A DNA stretch of 37,124 nucleotides from JANNHP01 sp031404455 (GTDB lineage Bacteria > Planctomycetota > JAJSAM01 > JAJVHW01): contig JANNHP010000209.1 of the NCBI GenBank assembly GCA_031404455.1, forward strand, positions 1 through 37,124. The letters run 5' to 3'. The position numbers and the translations under genes were made by a program. Shown piece after piece: positions 1-8,629 of this stretch (positions are counted from its first letter, which is position 1; each line of letters starts with the position of its first letter). Under the pieces are notes generated by a model that was given only the letters and a program-made list of their open reading frames with translations, searched no databases and was not told the DNA's origin.

Positions 1-51
1 CCTGCCGCGCCCGACGCGCGCGCCATCACCGCGGGAGCGGCGGGTCGCCCA

Positions 52-2217
52 TCAGCGCCGGGCGACGAGGGCGCTGACGCGGCGCAGGAGGACCGACGGC
101 GTGTACGGCTTCTCCAGGAACTCGAACGGGACGTCCGGAGCGGCGGAGTCGCCGGGGTAGCCCGACGTCATGAGGATGCGCGTCGCGGGGCGTTCGATCC
201 GCATCCGGCGCGCGAGGTCGTGCCCGCCCATGTGCGGCATGACGACGTCGGTGACGAGCACGTCGATCGTCCCGGCGAACGCGCGCGACACCCCGAGCGC
301 CGCGTCGCCGTCTTCCGCCGAGAGCACGTGGAATCCGGCCGCCGTGAGCGTGCGCACCGCGATCGCGCGGATGACGACCGCGTCCTCGACGACGAGGACC
401 GTCCCGGTGCTGCGCGCCTCGAACTCGGCGCCCGCGGCACCGGGGAGGTAGTCGGACGAGACGGCCGGAGCGGGCGCGGAGTCGGCGCGCGGGAGGTGGA
501 TCCGGAACGTCGTCCCGCGCCCGGCCTCGCTCTGCGCCGCGATCGTGCCGCCACTCTGCGTCACGATCCCGTAGCACGTCGCGAGTCCGAGCCCGGTGCC
601 GCGGCCGACGGGCTTGGTCGTGAAGAACGGCTCGAAGATCCGCTGCTGCACAGCCGGCGTCATCCCGACGCCCGTGTCGGTCACCTCGAGGAGCACGCGG
701 GGCGACGCGACGTCGCCGGGGCCAACGCCAACGCCAACGCCGGGGCCGGGGCCGGGGCGCTCGCCGGCACCGGCGGCCGATCCGGCGACGGGACCTGGCG
801 CCGCCGCGACGAGCGAGAGCGCGAAGGTCAGCGTGCCTCCGGCGGGCATCGCGTCGCGCGCGTTCACGGCGAGGTTGAGGAGCACCTGCTGGAACTGCGC
901 CGGGTCGATCCGCACGGGAAGGGGCGCGGGCGAGCGGACGACGAAGACGTCGACGTCCGTGCCGAGCGTCCGGCGGAGCATCGTCTCGATCTGCGACACC
1001 ACGTCGTTCAGGTCCACGACGACCATCTGCACCGTCTGCTTGCGGGCGAAGGCGAGGAGTTGCCGCGTCAGCGCGGCGCCGTGCTCGGCCGCCTCGACGA
1101 CGAGCGCGAGCTCGTCGCCCACGGAGTCGCCCGCCGGCCGGTCCGCGCGCAGCGCCTCGGCGATCCCGAGGATCGTCGTCAAGAGGTTGTTGAAGTCGTG
1201 GGCGACGCCGCCGGCGAGGCGGCCGAGCCCTTCCACGCGCTGCGCGACGATGAGACGCTCCTCCATCTGCTTGCGCGCGGTCACGTCGAGCACCACCCCG
1301 ACGAGCTGGCGCGCCTTCCCGTCCGCGTCGCGGGCGAACACCATGTCGTGGCCGGAGCACCAGCGCCAGGAGCCGTCGGCGTGGCGCAGGCGGTACTCCG
1401 CCTCGAGGACGACGCCGTCGGGCGCGGTGTCCCAGCGCGCGAACAGGCCGTCCATGCGGGAGAGGTCCTCGGGGTGGACGAGCCGGACGAAGAACGCGTC
1501 TCCCATGGACTGGACTTCTTCCGCGGAATACCCGAGGTCCTTCGCGACGCGGCGGCTCGCCCACACGACGCGTCGTTCGCGCAGGTCGAACACGTACATC
1601 ACGAGCGGCGCCGCCGCGGCGATCCGATCGATGAACTGCCGGCTCTCGCGCAGGTCGTTCTCCGCCCGCACGCGCTCGGTCACGTCTTCCATGAGACCGA
1701 GCACGTGCTCCGGCGCGCCGTCGCCGCCGATGAGCGTCGACGAGATGCGGAGCACCCGATGAGCACCGTCCCGGCGAGTGATCTCCCACTGCTCGCCGCG
1801 CAGGTCCTCGCCCGCGCGCATGCGCTTCATGCGCTCCTGCGCGCGCTCTGCCGTCGCTGGATCGGGGTAGAGCGACTGGTACCAGCCGGCGCGGTTGATC
1901 TCCTCCATCGTGTAGCCCGTGATCTCGGTCATGCGCTCGTTCCAGACCGTGAACCGCACGTGCGGGAACTCCGGCGCGAGATGGCAGACGCAGAGCCCCT
2001 CGGCGGCCCGCGCGATGACGAGCGCGCTGAAACGCGACTCGTCGCGGAGCGCCTGCTCGACCTCCCGGAAACGGCCCTCGCGTTCGCGGAACGACGTCTC
2101 GGCAGCAGCGAGGTCCCGCTCGGCGAGCGGACCCGACTCGGGAAGTGCGAGGAGCCGCCGGAGACGCGCGTTCTCCGCGGCGACACGATCGGGCGATGTC
2201 CTCTCGTCCTCGTTCAT
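52..2217 (-). CDS. Hybrid sensor histidine kinase (two PAS domains, HisKA/HATPase, C-terminal receiver)
   Basis: A 721-residue soluble sensor kinase that should autophosphorylate on His and pass the phosphate to its own receiver. A charged, probably coiled N-terminus (residues 1-60) leads into two PAS domains (about 63-185 and 195-315), each ending in a DVT motif. The H-box GGVAHDFNNLL has His340. The N-box NLAVNARDAM has Asn452, G1 is DTGVGM (514-519) and G2 is GRGTGLGLA (538-546). The receiver has the acidic pair E611/D612, phospho-acceptor D657 (TDVVMPHMGG) and K703 in EKPY. No membrane segment is visible, so the signal is probably cytoplasmic. An Ala/Gly/Pro/Val-rich insert (about 472-505) splits the ATPase fold and is partly encoded by a hexamer repeat. 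The ATG at 2217 was chosen because the frame upstream codes for Arg/Pro-rich filler. The gene is divergent from the Ser/Thr kinase. Its partner and output are unknown. The family call is secure. Confidence 0.93.
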   Translation of the reverse strand: MNEDERTSPDRVAAENARLRRLLALPESGPLAERDLAAAETSFREREGRFREVEQALRDESRFSALVIARAAEGLCVCHLAPEFPHVRFTVWNERMTEITGYTMEEINRAGWYQSLYPDPATAERAQERMKRMRAGEDLRGEQWEITRRDGAHRVLRISSTLIGGDGAPEHVLGLMEDVTERVRAENDLRESRQFIDRIAAAAPLVMYVFDLRERRVVWASRRVAKDLGYSAEEVQSMGDAFFVRLVHPEDLSRMDGLFARWDTAPDGVVLEAEYRLRHADGSWRWCSGHDMVFARDADGKARQLVGVVLDVTARKQMEERLIVAQRVEGLGRLAGGVAHDFNNLLTTILGIAEALRADRPAGDSVGDELALVVEAAEHGAALTRQLLAFARKQTVQMVVVDLNDVVSQIETMLRRTLGTDVDVFVVRSPAPLPVRIDPAQFQQVLLNLAVNARDAMPAGGTLTFALSLVAAAPGPVAGSAAGAGERPGPGPGVGVGVGPGDVASPRVLLEVTDTGVGMTPAVQQRIFEPFFTTKPVGRGTGLGLATCYGIVTQSGGTIAAQSEAGRGTTFRIHLPRADSAPAPAVSSDYLPGAAGAEFEARSTGTVLVVEDAVVIRAIAVRTLTAAGFHVLSAEDGDAALGVSRAFAGTIDVLVTDVVMPHMGGHDLARRMRIERPATRILMTSGYPGDSAAPDVPFEFLEKPYTPSVLLRRVSALVARR
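715..756. repeat. Hexanucleotide tandem repeat inside the histidine kinase gene
   Basis: Seven direct hexamer units lie in frame on the plus strand: one GCCGGG, three GCCAAC, then three GCCGGG. On the coding (minus) strand they encode alternating Pro-Gly and Val-Gly dipeptides at about residues 488-501. This is a low-complexity loop between the N-box and the G1 box of the HATPase domain. Because units are 6 bp, gain or loss of a unit would keep the frame and only change loop length. Confidence 0.85.
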
Positions 2218-2264
2218 CCGCTCTCGATCCCCTCGACCGATGCCCCGCGTCCTGACCGGGCGGG

Positions 2265-2270
2265 AGCATA
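2265..2270 (-). promoter_or_regulatory. Possible -10 element of the histidine kinase gene
   Basis: The minus strand reads TATGCT here, 47 nt before the kinase ATG. It matches TATAAT at four of six positions and is one of few A/T-rich hexamers in the 220-bp divergent region. No -35 match is visible 16-18 bp upstream, so this is a weak call. The same hexamer occurs upstream of the ArsR-methyltransferase gene. Confidence 0.22.
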
Positions 2271-2352
2271 CCGGTGCGGTGGATCCTCCGCCCAATCCGC
2301 GCGCGGGCCGAACGGGAATGCCGGACGGAGCGCCACTTCGCGGCTCGCGGGC

Positions 2353-2358
2353 TAGAAT
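2353..2358 (+). promoter_or_regulatory. Possible -10 element of the first Ser/Thr kinase gene
   Basis: TAGAAT (five of six matches to TATAAT) lies 79 nt before the GTG start, inside the divergent intergenic region 2218-2437. No convincing -35 hexamer is visible. The rest of this 220-bp region holds no other structure I could recognise. Confidence 0.3.
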
Positions 2359-2437
2359 GCGCGCCCGGTCGAAGGCCGGCGGCGGGGAGGCGATCGATGG
2401 TCTGCGCGCAGCGCGACTTGTCCCTCGGAGCGTCCGC

Positions 2438-5400
2438 GTGACCGATCGTGACCGCTCCAAGGCCGAGACGCCGAGTTCGCCTGCGCTGATCGCCGGACGC
2501 TACCAACTCCTCGAGCTGATCGGCACCGGTGGCGACAGCCGCGTCCACTCCGCGCGCGATCTCGTCACCGGCGCGCGCGTCGCGGTGAAGCTGCTCGGCG
2601 CCGGCGTGAGCGCTTCGCTCCGCGTCCACCGCGAGATCTCCGCGCTGCGGCTCCTCCGCCTGCCCGGCGTCATCGCGCTGCTCGACGAGGGCACGCACGA
2701 CGATTCGCGTTTCCTCGTGATGGACCTCGTCGTCGGACGTCCGTTCCCCGGCACCCCGACGCCGACGACCTGGGACGCCCTCGCCCCGCTCGTGCTGGCG
2801 CTGCTCGAGATCCTCGGCCGCGTCCACGCGGCCGGCGTGGTGCACCGCGATCTCAAGCCGTCAAACGTGCTCGTCGGCGACGACGGACGCGTCACGCTGC
2901 TCGACTTCGGGATCTCATGGGGCCCGTCGCTCGGCGAGGCCGTGACCGTGGCGGGCACCGTGGTCGGAACGCCCGAGTACCTGGCGCCCGAGCAGTTCGT
3001 CGGCGCCGCGGGCGACGCGCGAACCGACCTCTACGCGCTCGGCGTGATGCTCTACGAGTCGCTCTCCGGCCACCAGCCCCACGAGACGACGGAGTTCACG
3101 GAGCTCGTTGCGCTGAAGCGTTCGCAGATGCCCGTGCCGATCCGGATCGCGGCGCCGTCGGTGCCGCGCGACGTCGCCGTCGTCCTCGATCAGCTCCTCG
3201 CCATGGACCCCGACGACCGGCCGCAGTCCGCCGGCGAGGCGATGCAGCTCCTCTTCGGACTGCGGCCCTCGGGCGCGCTCGCGCGGCACCTCCCGCGTCT
3301 CGGCGGGATCGCATCGGTCGCGCGTCTGGTCGCTGCGGCCGAAGCGGGACGTTCGATCGACGTGTCGGGACCGGCCGGTTCGGGGCGATCGCGGCTCCTC
3401 GCCGACGCGGCCGATCACCTTGCGGCGCTCGGCCGCGCGCTCCACTGGGTCGTTCCCGGATCGGCGCCGTACGCGAGCCTCGCGAGTCTTCTCGGCGGAC
3501 TCACCCAGCTCGACGACGCGAGTCACGCGGAGGCTGTTGCCGAGATCCACGCGCGGATCGAGGTCCAGCTCCGCGCGGGCGTCGTCGTGGTGGTGGACGA
3601 CTCGGATCGCGCCGATCGATGGTCGGCGGCGGCGCTCGAGGCCTGCCGCTCGGCCGGGACCGTGATCCGCGCAACGGACTCGCCGACCGATGATGTCGTC
3701 CGGCTCGCGGAGCTCGCGGAATCGGATCTGCGCCCTCTCTTCGCCGGGCCCGACCGCATCTTCCACTTCCGCGAGGACGGCGCGCACGAGCTCTGGCGCC
3801 GCACCGGAGGACTCCCCGCGCGGATCGCGACCGAGATCGCAGCGTGGGTCCGCGCGGGGATCGCGCATTGGGAGAACGATCTCGTCGTCATCCGCCGCGA
3901 CGCCTTGAACCGCCTGCGCGGCGGCCAGTCCGTGGGCGACGAACTCCTGCTCCGGCCCGGCGTCGGCGTCGCGGGCTCGGCTCATCTCGACGACCTGCTC
4001 GCCTGGATCGCGTTCGCCTGGCCGCACGCCACGCTCGAGCTCCTCGCGAAGGCCACGGGGCAGCCGCGCTGGAGTCTCGATCCGGCGATCGAGGCGCTCG
4101 CCGGCGAGGGGATGATCCGCCGCCTTCCCGACGGCAGTGTGCAGCCGCTCGTCGTGCCGCGTTCGCTCCACTCGTGGCCGCCCGAGCGGCGCCGCGCGGC
4201 GCACCACGCCCTCTCGATCGCGCTCCCGCCTGGCACGCCGCTGCGACTGCGCCATCTCGCAGCCGCGGGCGAACCCGAGGAGGTGGTCGACGAGGCAATC
4301 CTCCTCGCACCGGAGCTCACGCGGCAGGGTCGCGCGGGCGACGCGATCGTGGTGCTGGAAGAAGGTCTCTCGGCCGCGCGGCGCGTGCGCGACAGACCGC
4401 GCGAGCTCCTGGTCCTCGTGGAGTTCGCGAAGACCTGCCTCAGCGGAACGACGCCGCACGCGATCGACCGCGTGCTCTACGAGTTCGGCCGCACCGCCTC
4501 GGACGACGCGGAGATCGCGCAGATCGAGCGCCTCCTGCGCGGCGCGAAGTCGGCGGCGACGGGGGACGCGGAACGCGCGCTCACGCTCCTCGCGGAGACC
4601 GGCCCGCTCGCCGATCTCGATCTCGAGCTCTGGCGCCAGGGACAGCGGTTCAGCGCCGCGAGACGTCTCTCGATCGAACGCGAGGAGGCCGTGCTCCACG
4701 ACATCGAGGCGTGGGCCGAGACGTCGCGGCATCGCCGCGCGCTCGCAAGCGTCGCCTCGTGGAAGGGACTTCTGCTCAACAAGCAGGGCCGATATGAGGA
4801 AGCCGCGCGCCTGCACCGTTCCGCCGCAGAGAGGACCGAACGCGTACCCGGGCGGATGGCGTCTCATCTCAACGCAGGTCTTGCGCTGCTCGACGGCGGA
4901 CACCTCGCCGAGGCGCGCTCGGCCGCCGAGGCGCTGCGCGAACTCGCGTCGTCCTGCCGCAACGCGTTCTTCGAGTCGCACGCCGAAGTCCAGCTCCGCA
5001 CCATCCGCTACCGGCTCGGCGACGCCTCCACGCCCGACATGGAGCTCGTCGAAGCCGTCGAAGCCGTCGGCGAACCGAACGTGTGGGCGCAGGCGCTGCT
5101 CACCGAGTCCGCAGTTGCATGGCGGGCGGGTCTGTCGGCGGTCGCGCGCGACCTCGCATCGAGGTCGGTTCATGCGTATCAGGACGCGGGGAACGACGAC
5201 GGCGTCCTGGTGGCGCGCGCGCTGGGGCTCGCCTGCGGAGCAGGACGAAATGCCGACACGCTGGAGAGTCTCGCCCGGACAGCGACCATCTGCCCGGATA
5301 CCGAGGTTGCGGTGCAGGTTCTTGGGCTCCTCGCACTCGCCGATCCCGTGCGCGCGACCGAGCTTCGAGCCGAGGCTCGACGCCGGCTCGATTCGTGCGC

Positions 5401-5479
5401 GGTCCTCGACCGCGCGCAGCGACGTCAGATCCTCTCCCTCTGCGAAGTGATCGAGGGCCTCGCGGACCCGGGTCCTTGA
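2438..5479 (+). CDS. Ser/Thr protein kinase fused to a STAND/AAA-like ATPase and TPR-like C-terminus
   Basis: A 1013-residue PknK-like protein. The kinase domain (about 20-265) has the glycine loop GTGGDSRV (29-36), catalytic Lys51, HRDLKPSN with Asp138, DFG (156-158) and a later APEQF motif, so it should be active. An ATPase module follows with the Walker A-like segment GPAGSGRS (311-318) and a hydrophobic Walker B ending in D387/D388. The invariant Walker A lysine is Arg317, so nucleotide hydrolysis may be weakened or lost. From about residue 600 the sequence is helical and Leu/Ala/Arg-rich, like degenerate TPRs. No transmembrane segment is visible. The GTG start was chosen because GGAG lies 7 nt upstream (2427-2430) and the kinase fold begins about 20 residues later. 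In-frame sequence further upstream is Arg/Pro filler. Proteins of this layout couple phosphorylation to a ligand-gated scaffold. The target is unknown. Confidence 0.9.
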   Translation: MTDRDRSKAETPSSPALIAGRYQLLELIGTGGDSRVHSARDLVTGARVAVKLLGAGVSASLRVHREISALRLLRLPGVIALLDEGTHDDSRFLVMDLVVGRPFPGTPTPTTWDALAPLVLALLEILGRVHAAGVVHRDLKPSNVLVGDDGRVTLLDFGISWGPSLGEAVTVAGTVVGTPEYLAPEQFVGAAGDARTDLYALGVMLYESLSGHQPHETTEFTELVALKRSQMPVPIRIAAPSVPRDVAVVLDQLLAMDPDDRPQSAGEAMQLLFGLRPSGALARHLPRLGGIASVARLVAAAEAGRSIDVSGPAGSGRSRLLADAADHLAALGRALHWVVPGSAPYASLASLLGGLTQLDDASHAEAVAEIHARIEVQLRAGVVVVVDDSDRADRWSAAALEACRSAGTVIRATDSPTDDVVRLAELAESDLRPLFAGPDRIFHFREDGAHELWRRTGGLPARIATEIAAWVRAGIAHWENDLVVIRRDALNRLRGGQSVGDELLLRPGVGVAGSAHLDDLLAWIAFAWPHATLELLAKATGQPRWSLDPAIEALAGEGMIRRLPDGSVQPLVVPRSLHSWPPERRRAAHHALSIALPPGTPLRLRHLAAAGEPEEVVDEAILLAPELTRQGRAGDAIVVLEEGLSAARRVRDRPRELLVLVEFAKTCLSGTTPHAIDRVLYEFGRTASDDAEIAQIERLLRGAKSAATGDAERALTLLAETGPLADLDLELWRQGQRFSAARRLSIEREEAVLHDIEAWAETSRHRRALASVASWKGLLLNKQGRYEEAARLHRSAAERTERVPGRMASHLNAGLALLDGGHLAEARSAAEALRELASSCRNAFFESHAEVQLRTIRYRLGDASTPDMELVEAVEAVGEPNVWAQALLTESAVAWRAGLSAVARDLASRSVHAYQDAGNDDGVLVARALGLACGAGRNADTLESLARTATICPDTEVAVQVLGLLALADPVRATELRAEARRRLDSCAVLDRAQRRQILSLCEVIEGLADPGP

Positions 5480-5596
5480 CAAGACTGTGGAAATCGTGCG
5501 TCGGCTTTCGATAGCCTCGCCGGGCCGGTTCACGGGACGGACGGCAGCGGCGGCGATGGTCCGCACTCCGCTGAGACGGCAACGGGAGGGAATTCA

Positions 5597-6016
5597 ATGC
5601 GCATCGCAACGGTGTTGTTGGGGGCGTGTCTCGTCATCGGGGCGCTCGTCACGTCCGGTTGCTGCTCGTGGTGCCATCCGTGCGCCGGCGAGGACGGCGG
5701 TGGAACCGGCATCAGCGTCGATCCTCCGTCCACTTACCCAGGAGTCGTGGAGATCTATCGTGACGGCGGCAGCACGCTCGTCGGCTACGTGAGCACCGAT
5801 CCCGAAATGGCCAACGTCTCGTGGTGGCTGCTCAGCTACGGCGAGGAACCGCCGGTGATCCCGTCGTCGACGGGTTCGCCGGGCAACAAGGTCATCTGGC
5901 AGCTCATCAACCAGACCCGGATGAACGGCACGCAGCTCTGCTCGAACTACAAGGGCTACCTCGAGAATCCGCGGCTCTGGAAGGTCACGCGCGGGTCGCC
6001 CATGCTGTGTCCGTGA
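5597..6016 (+). CDS. Small putative lipoprotein of unknown function
   Basis: A 139-residue protein. It has a positively charged start, a hydrophobic core (residues 4-18) and a Cys-rich segment beginning at Cys22 (TSGCC). This resembles a type II signal peptide, although Thr at -3 is unusual for a lipobox. Six Cys fall between residues 11 and 29, counting Cys11 in the hydrophobic core, with two more near the C-terminus, so disulfides or metal binding are possible. The body is Ser/Gly/Pro-rich and ends without a recognisable fold. The start is well supported by GGGAGGG (5584-5590) six nt before the ATG. It lies between the Ser/Thr kinase and the subtilase on the same strand, 68 nt before the latter, and may be co-expressed with it. 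I do not recognise the family. Confidence 0.7.
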   Translation: MRIATVLLGACLVIGALVTSGCCSWCHPCAGEDGGGTGISVDPPSTYPGVVEIYRDGGSTLVGYVSTDPEMANVSWWLLSYGEEPPVIPSSTGSPGNKVIWQLINQTRMNGTQLCSNYKGYLENPRLWKVTRGSPMLCP

Positions 6017-6084
6017 CGACCGGGCGCGCCGCATCCGGCGACGAGTCGACGGAGCCCTGCGCCGCGCCGAGGTGAAGGAGAAGC

Positions 6085-8559
6085 ATGCCGAAGCGGGATG
6101 GGACCGTCGGGGGGCCGAAGCCGCCGCCGGGCGGCCCCGGACGCGGGAGCGAGCCCGAACCCACGTTCGCGCGGCCGCAACTGGTCGTGAAGTTCGCGCG
6201 CCACGAGGGACTCGACTACGCCGACGGCGCCGAGTCGAGACTCGACGCGCTCGGAATCGGACCCTGGAACCAACTCGCCCACGACTTCGCCGGGATCACG
6301 CTCTCCCGCGTGTTCACGAGCCTCTCGCCTCAGGATCTCGACGATCTGATCGCGCGCGCGCAGGACACGGCGCCGTCGGAGAGGAACGGCGATCGCTACC
6401 GCGGTCCCGACCTGCGCGGCGCCTACTTCGTGGACGCCCCGCACGGAACGGATCTCGACGGGATCGCCGCGCGGCTCCTGACGTGGGACTCGGTCGCGGC
6501 GGCCTACGTGAGCCGGCCCGGTCCGCCGCCGGCGGTCGATCCGGAACAGAACACCGGCTGGCCGCGAGAGGGGCAGCGGTACCTGCGCGCCGCGCGTGAC
6601 GGGATCGACTCCGAGTACGCATGGACGGTCGCCGGCGGCGACGGCGAGGGCCAGCGGCTCATCGACATCGAAGCGGGCTGGAACCTGGTCCACGACGACC
6701 TCGCCGGTCACGCGATCCCGCTGCCGCTCGCCGGCTTGAACGATTCGACGCACGCCGGCCACGGGACTGCGGTGCTCGGCGTGATCTGCGCCACCGACGA
6801 CGCGAGGCCGGGACTTGGGATCGTGCCGAATCTCGGCAAGGGTCTTCCCGCCGGCACGGGAGTGCGGGTGGTCTCGTACCTCCGCGGCAACGCGACCGAC
6901 GACACGAAGTTCGGGCGCGCCCACAACATCGCGGATTCGATCGCGGTCGCCGCGGCGAACCTCGCGTACGGCGAGGTCCTGCTCATCGAGGCGCAGGTCG
7001 CGTGGGGACCGGACGCGGTGCTCTCGCCAGTCGAGATCGAGGACGTGGTCTACGACGTCGTCCGTCTCGCGACCGCCGCGGGGATCGTCGTCGTCGAGGC
7101 GGGCGGGAACGGGCGGCAGAAGGTGAAGGACGGCCTCGCCGTGGACATGCCGTTCGATCTCGACGGCTACAAGGACGCGAGCAGCCGTCCGGTGCTCTTC
7201 CGGGACGACGGGAACCCGTTCTTCCGCGATTCGTGCGCGATCCTCGTGACCGCGGCGTTCTCCGCCCGCACCGAAGATCCTGCGCCCAATACCCGCCTGC
7301 CGCTAATGCCGTTCGGCAGGCGGATCGACTGCTATGCCTGGGGCGAGCGCATCTGGTCGCCGTGGTCGAGCGCGAGCGGGCTCCTCCACTCCGACGCCCT
7401 CCTGACGAGCACCTCGGGCGCCTCGGCGATCATCGCGGGCGCGGCTCTCTCGGTGCAGGGCCTCTTCTTCGCGAGGTACGGCCACCGGCTCGGTCCCGTG
7501 CAGATGCGAGCCCTCCTCAGCGATCCCGAGTACGGCACGCCGCCCGACCCGAGCGAGCCGAAGCACATCGGGGTGATGCCCGACCTCAGGAAGATCATCG
7601 ACGTCGCGCTCGGACTCCTGCCGCTCGTCTACATGCGGGACTTCGTCGGGGACGCCGGCCTGCCGCACACGGGCGACATCTCGTCGAGTCCGGACGTCAT
7701 CCTGCGCTCCCAGGAGGTCGCCGACCCGCAGGCCGCGTTCGGGGCGGGCAGCGGTCAGGAGGACAGTCAGGCGCTGAGCACTGCGGCGGTCCGGGGGCGG
7801 ACGAACTACGTCTACGTCCGTGTGCGCAACCGCGGCGGCGGGACCGCGGCCAACGTCTTCGTCGTCGTGTACTGGGCGCCGGTCTCGACCCTGGTGACGC
7901 CGGAGCAGTGGACCGAGATCGGCATGACGCAGATCGACGAGGTCCCCTCGGGCGACGTGCTGACCGTCTCGCCCGCGATCGAGTGGCCGGCCACCCAGCT
8001 TCCGCCGAAGGGTCACTATTGCTTCGTGGCGGTCGCGCGCGTCGGGCAGAGGCCGCCGCCGCCGCCGGACTCGCTGGTCACGATGGCCAGGTTCCGGGCC
8101 ATGATCCGGAACAACAACGACGTCACTTGGCGGAACTTCAACGTGGTGGAGAACACGGGCAACGCGGCCGGCGAGGCGGGCGTCGTGATCCTCCAGTTCA
8201 GGGTGGGTGGCGCCCCGCGGGAGCCGGAACCGATGCAGTTCGTGTTCTGGTCCGGCCTCCCGGACGGGGCAGAGATCTCGCTGGTCGCGCCGCTCGACTT
8301 CGTTCAGTCGGTCCTCGGCTCGCCGCCCCACATCGAGCTCGATCGGGTCAGCAACCGCGCGGCGATCCCGCTGCCGATCCACGGATCGTTCACCCTCGGA
8401 CCCGCCCCGATCCAGCCGGGACTCCGTATCCCGATGCAACTGCGCGTGCGGATCCCGGCCGAGTTGCGGCGCAACGCCTACGAACTCCACGTCCGGCAGT
8501 TGTGGCGGGGCGACGAGGTCGGTCGCGTCACGTGGCGCCTGGTTCCGCTCCGCGCCTAG
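6085..8559 (+). CDS. Subtilisin-like (S8) serine protease with C-terminal beta domains, no signal peptide
   Basis: An 824-residue peptidase. The catalytic triad can be read as Asp194 (LIDIE), His226 (HAGHGTAV) and Ser444 (STSGASA), with oxyanion Asn342 (AGGNG). The usual Pro after the GTSxA block is missing. Residues 30-165 precede the catalytic domain and could be an inhibitor-I9-like prodomain. After about 560 the protein turns beta-rich, with a CARDB-like stretch (VRVRNRGGGTAANV, near 575) and a final beta domain to the C-terminus. The N-terminus (MPKRDG, then Pro/Gly-rich) has no signal peptide or lipobox, so it is either cytoplasmic or exported by another route. AAGGAG (6075-6080) four nt before the ATG supports the start. 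The lipoprotein lies just upstream. Substrate is unknown. The family assignment is strong. Confidence 0.9.
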   Translation: MPKRDGTVGGPKPPPGGPGRGSEPEPTFARPQLVVKFARHEGLDYADGAESRLDALGIGPWNQLAHDFAGITLSRVFTSLSPQDLDDLIARAQDTAPSERNGDRYRGPDLRGAYFVDAPHGTDLDGIAARLLTWDSVAAAYVSRPGPPPAVDPEQNTGWPREGQRYLRAARDGIDSEYAWTVAGGDGEGQRLIDIEAGWNLVHDDLAGHAIPLPLAGLNDSTHAGHGTAVLGVICATDDARPGLGIVPNLGKGLPAGTGVRVVSYLRGNATDDTKFGRAHNIADSIAVAAANLAYGEVLLIEAQVAWGPDAVLSPVEIEDVVYDVVRLATAAGIVVVEAGGNGRQKVKDGLAVDMPFDLDGYKDASSRPVLFRDDGNPFFRDSCAILVTAAFSARTEDPAPNTRLPLMPFGRRIDCYAWGERIWSPWSSASGLLHSDALLTSTSGASAIIAGAALSVQGLFFARYGHRLGPVQMRALLSDPEYGTPPDPSEPKHIGVMPDLRKIIDVALGLLPLVYMRDFVGDAGLPHTGDISSSPDVILRSQEVADPQAAFGAGSGQEDSQALSTAAVRGRTNYVYVRVRNRGGGTAANVFVVVYWAPVSTLVTPEQWTEIGMTQIDEVPSGDVLTVSPAIEWPATQLPPKGHYCFVAVARVGQRPPPPPDSLVTMARFRAMIRNNNDVTWRNFNVVENTGNAAGEAGVVILQFRVGGAPREPEPMQFVFWSGLPDGAEISLVAPLDFVQSVLGSPPHIELDRVSNRAAIPLPIHGSFTLGPAPIQPGLRIPMQLRVRIPAELRRNAYELHVRQLWRGDEVGRVTWRLVPLRA

Positions 8560-8599
8560 ACCCACCCCCCAGGACCTCGCCGCCGCGCGGCCGAGACGC

Positions 8600-8605
8600 T
8601 ATCTT
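8600..8605 (+). promoter_or_regulatory. Possible -10 element of the Tag-like/ABC operon
   Basis: TATCTT (four of six to TATAAT) lies 24 nt before the GTG start of the first gene. That would give a short leader containing the GAGGAGG ribosome-binding site. No clear -35 is visible. Confidence 0.28.
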
Positions 8606-8629
8606 CCCCCCCTTCCCGAGGAGGATGGC

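Noticed and set aside
1..51. Start of another minus-strand gene with ATG at 24-26
   Set aside because: Only eight codons are inside the window, too little to support a call.
5476..5481. TTGACA hexamer overlapping the kinase stop codon, as a -35 for the lipoprotein gene
   Set aside because: No acceptable -10 hexamer lies 15-19 bp downstream. The nearest A/T-rich hexamer is about 26 bp away.
26..5566. Very long open frames antisense to or in other frames of the kinases (26-2845 minus, 220-2355 plus, 2915-5566 minus)
   Set aside because: They are Arg/Pro/Ala-rich with no domain motif and overlap genes with clear motifs. At this GC content stops are rare in the shadow frames.
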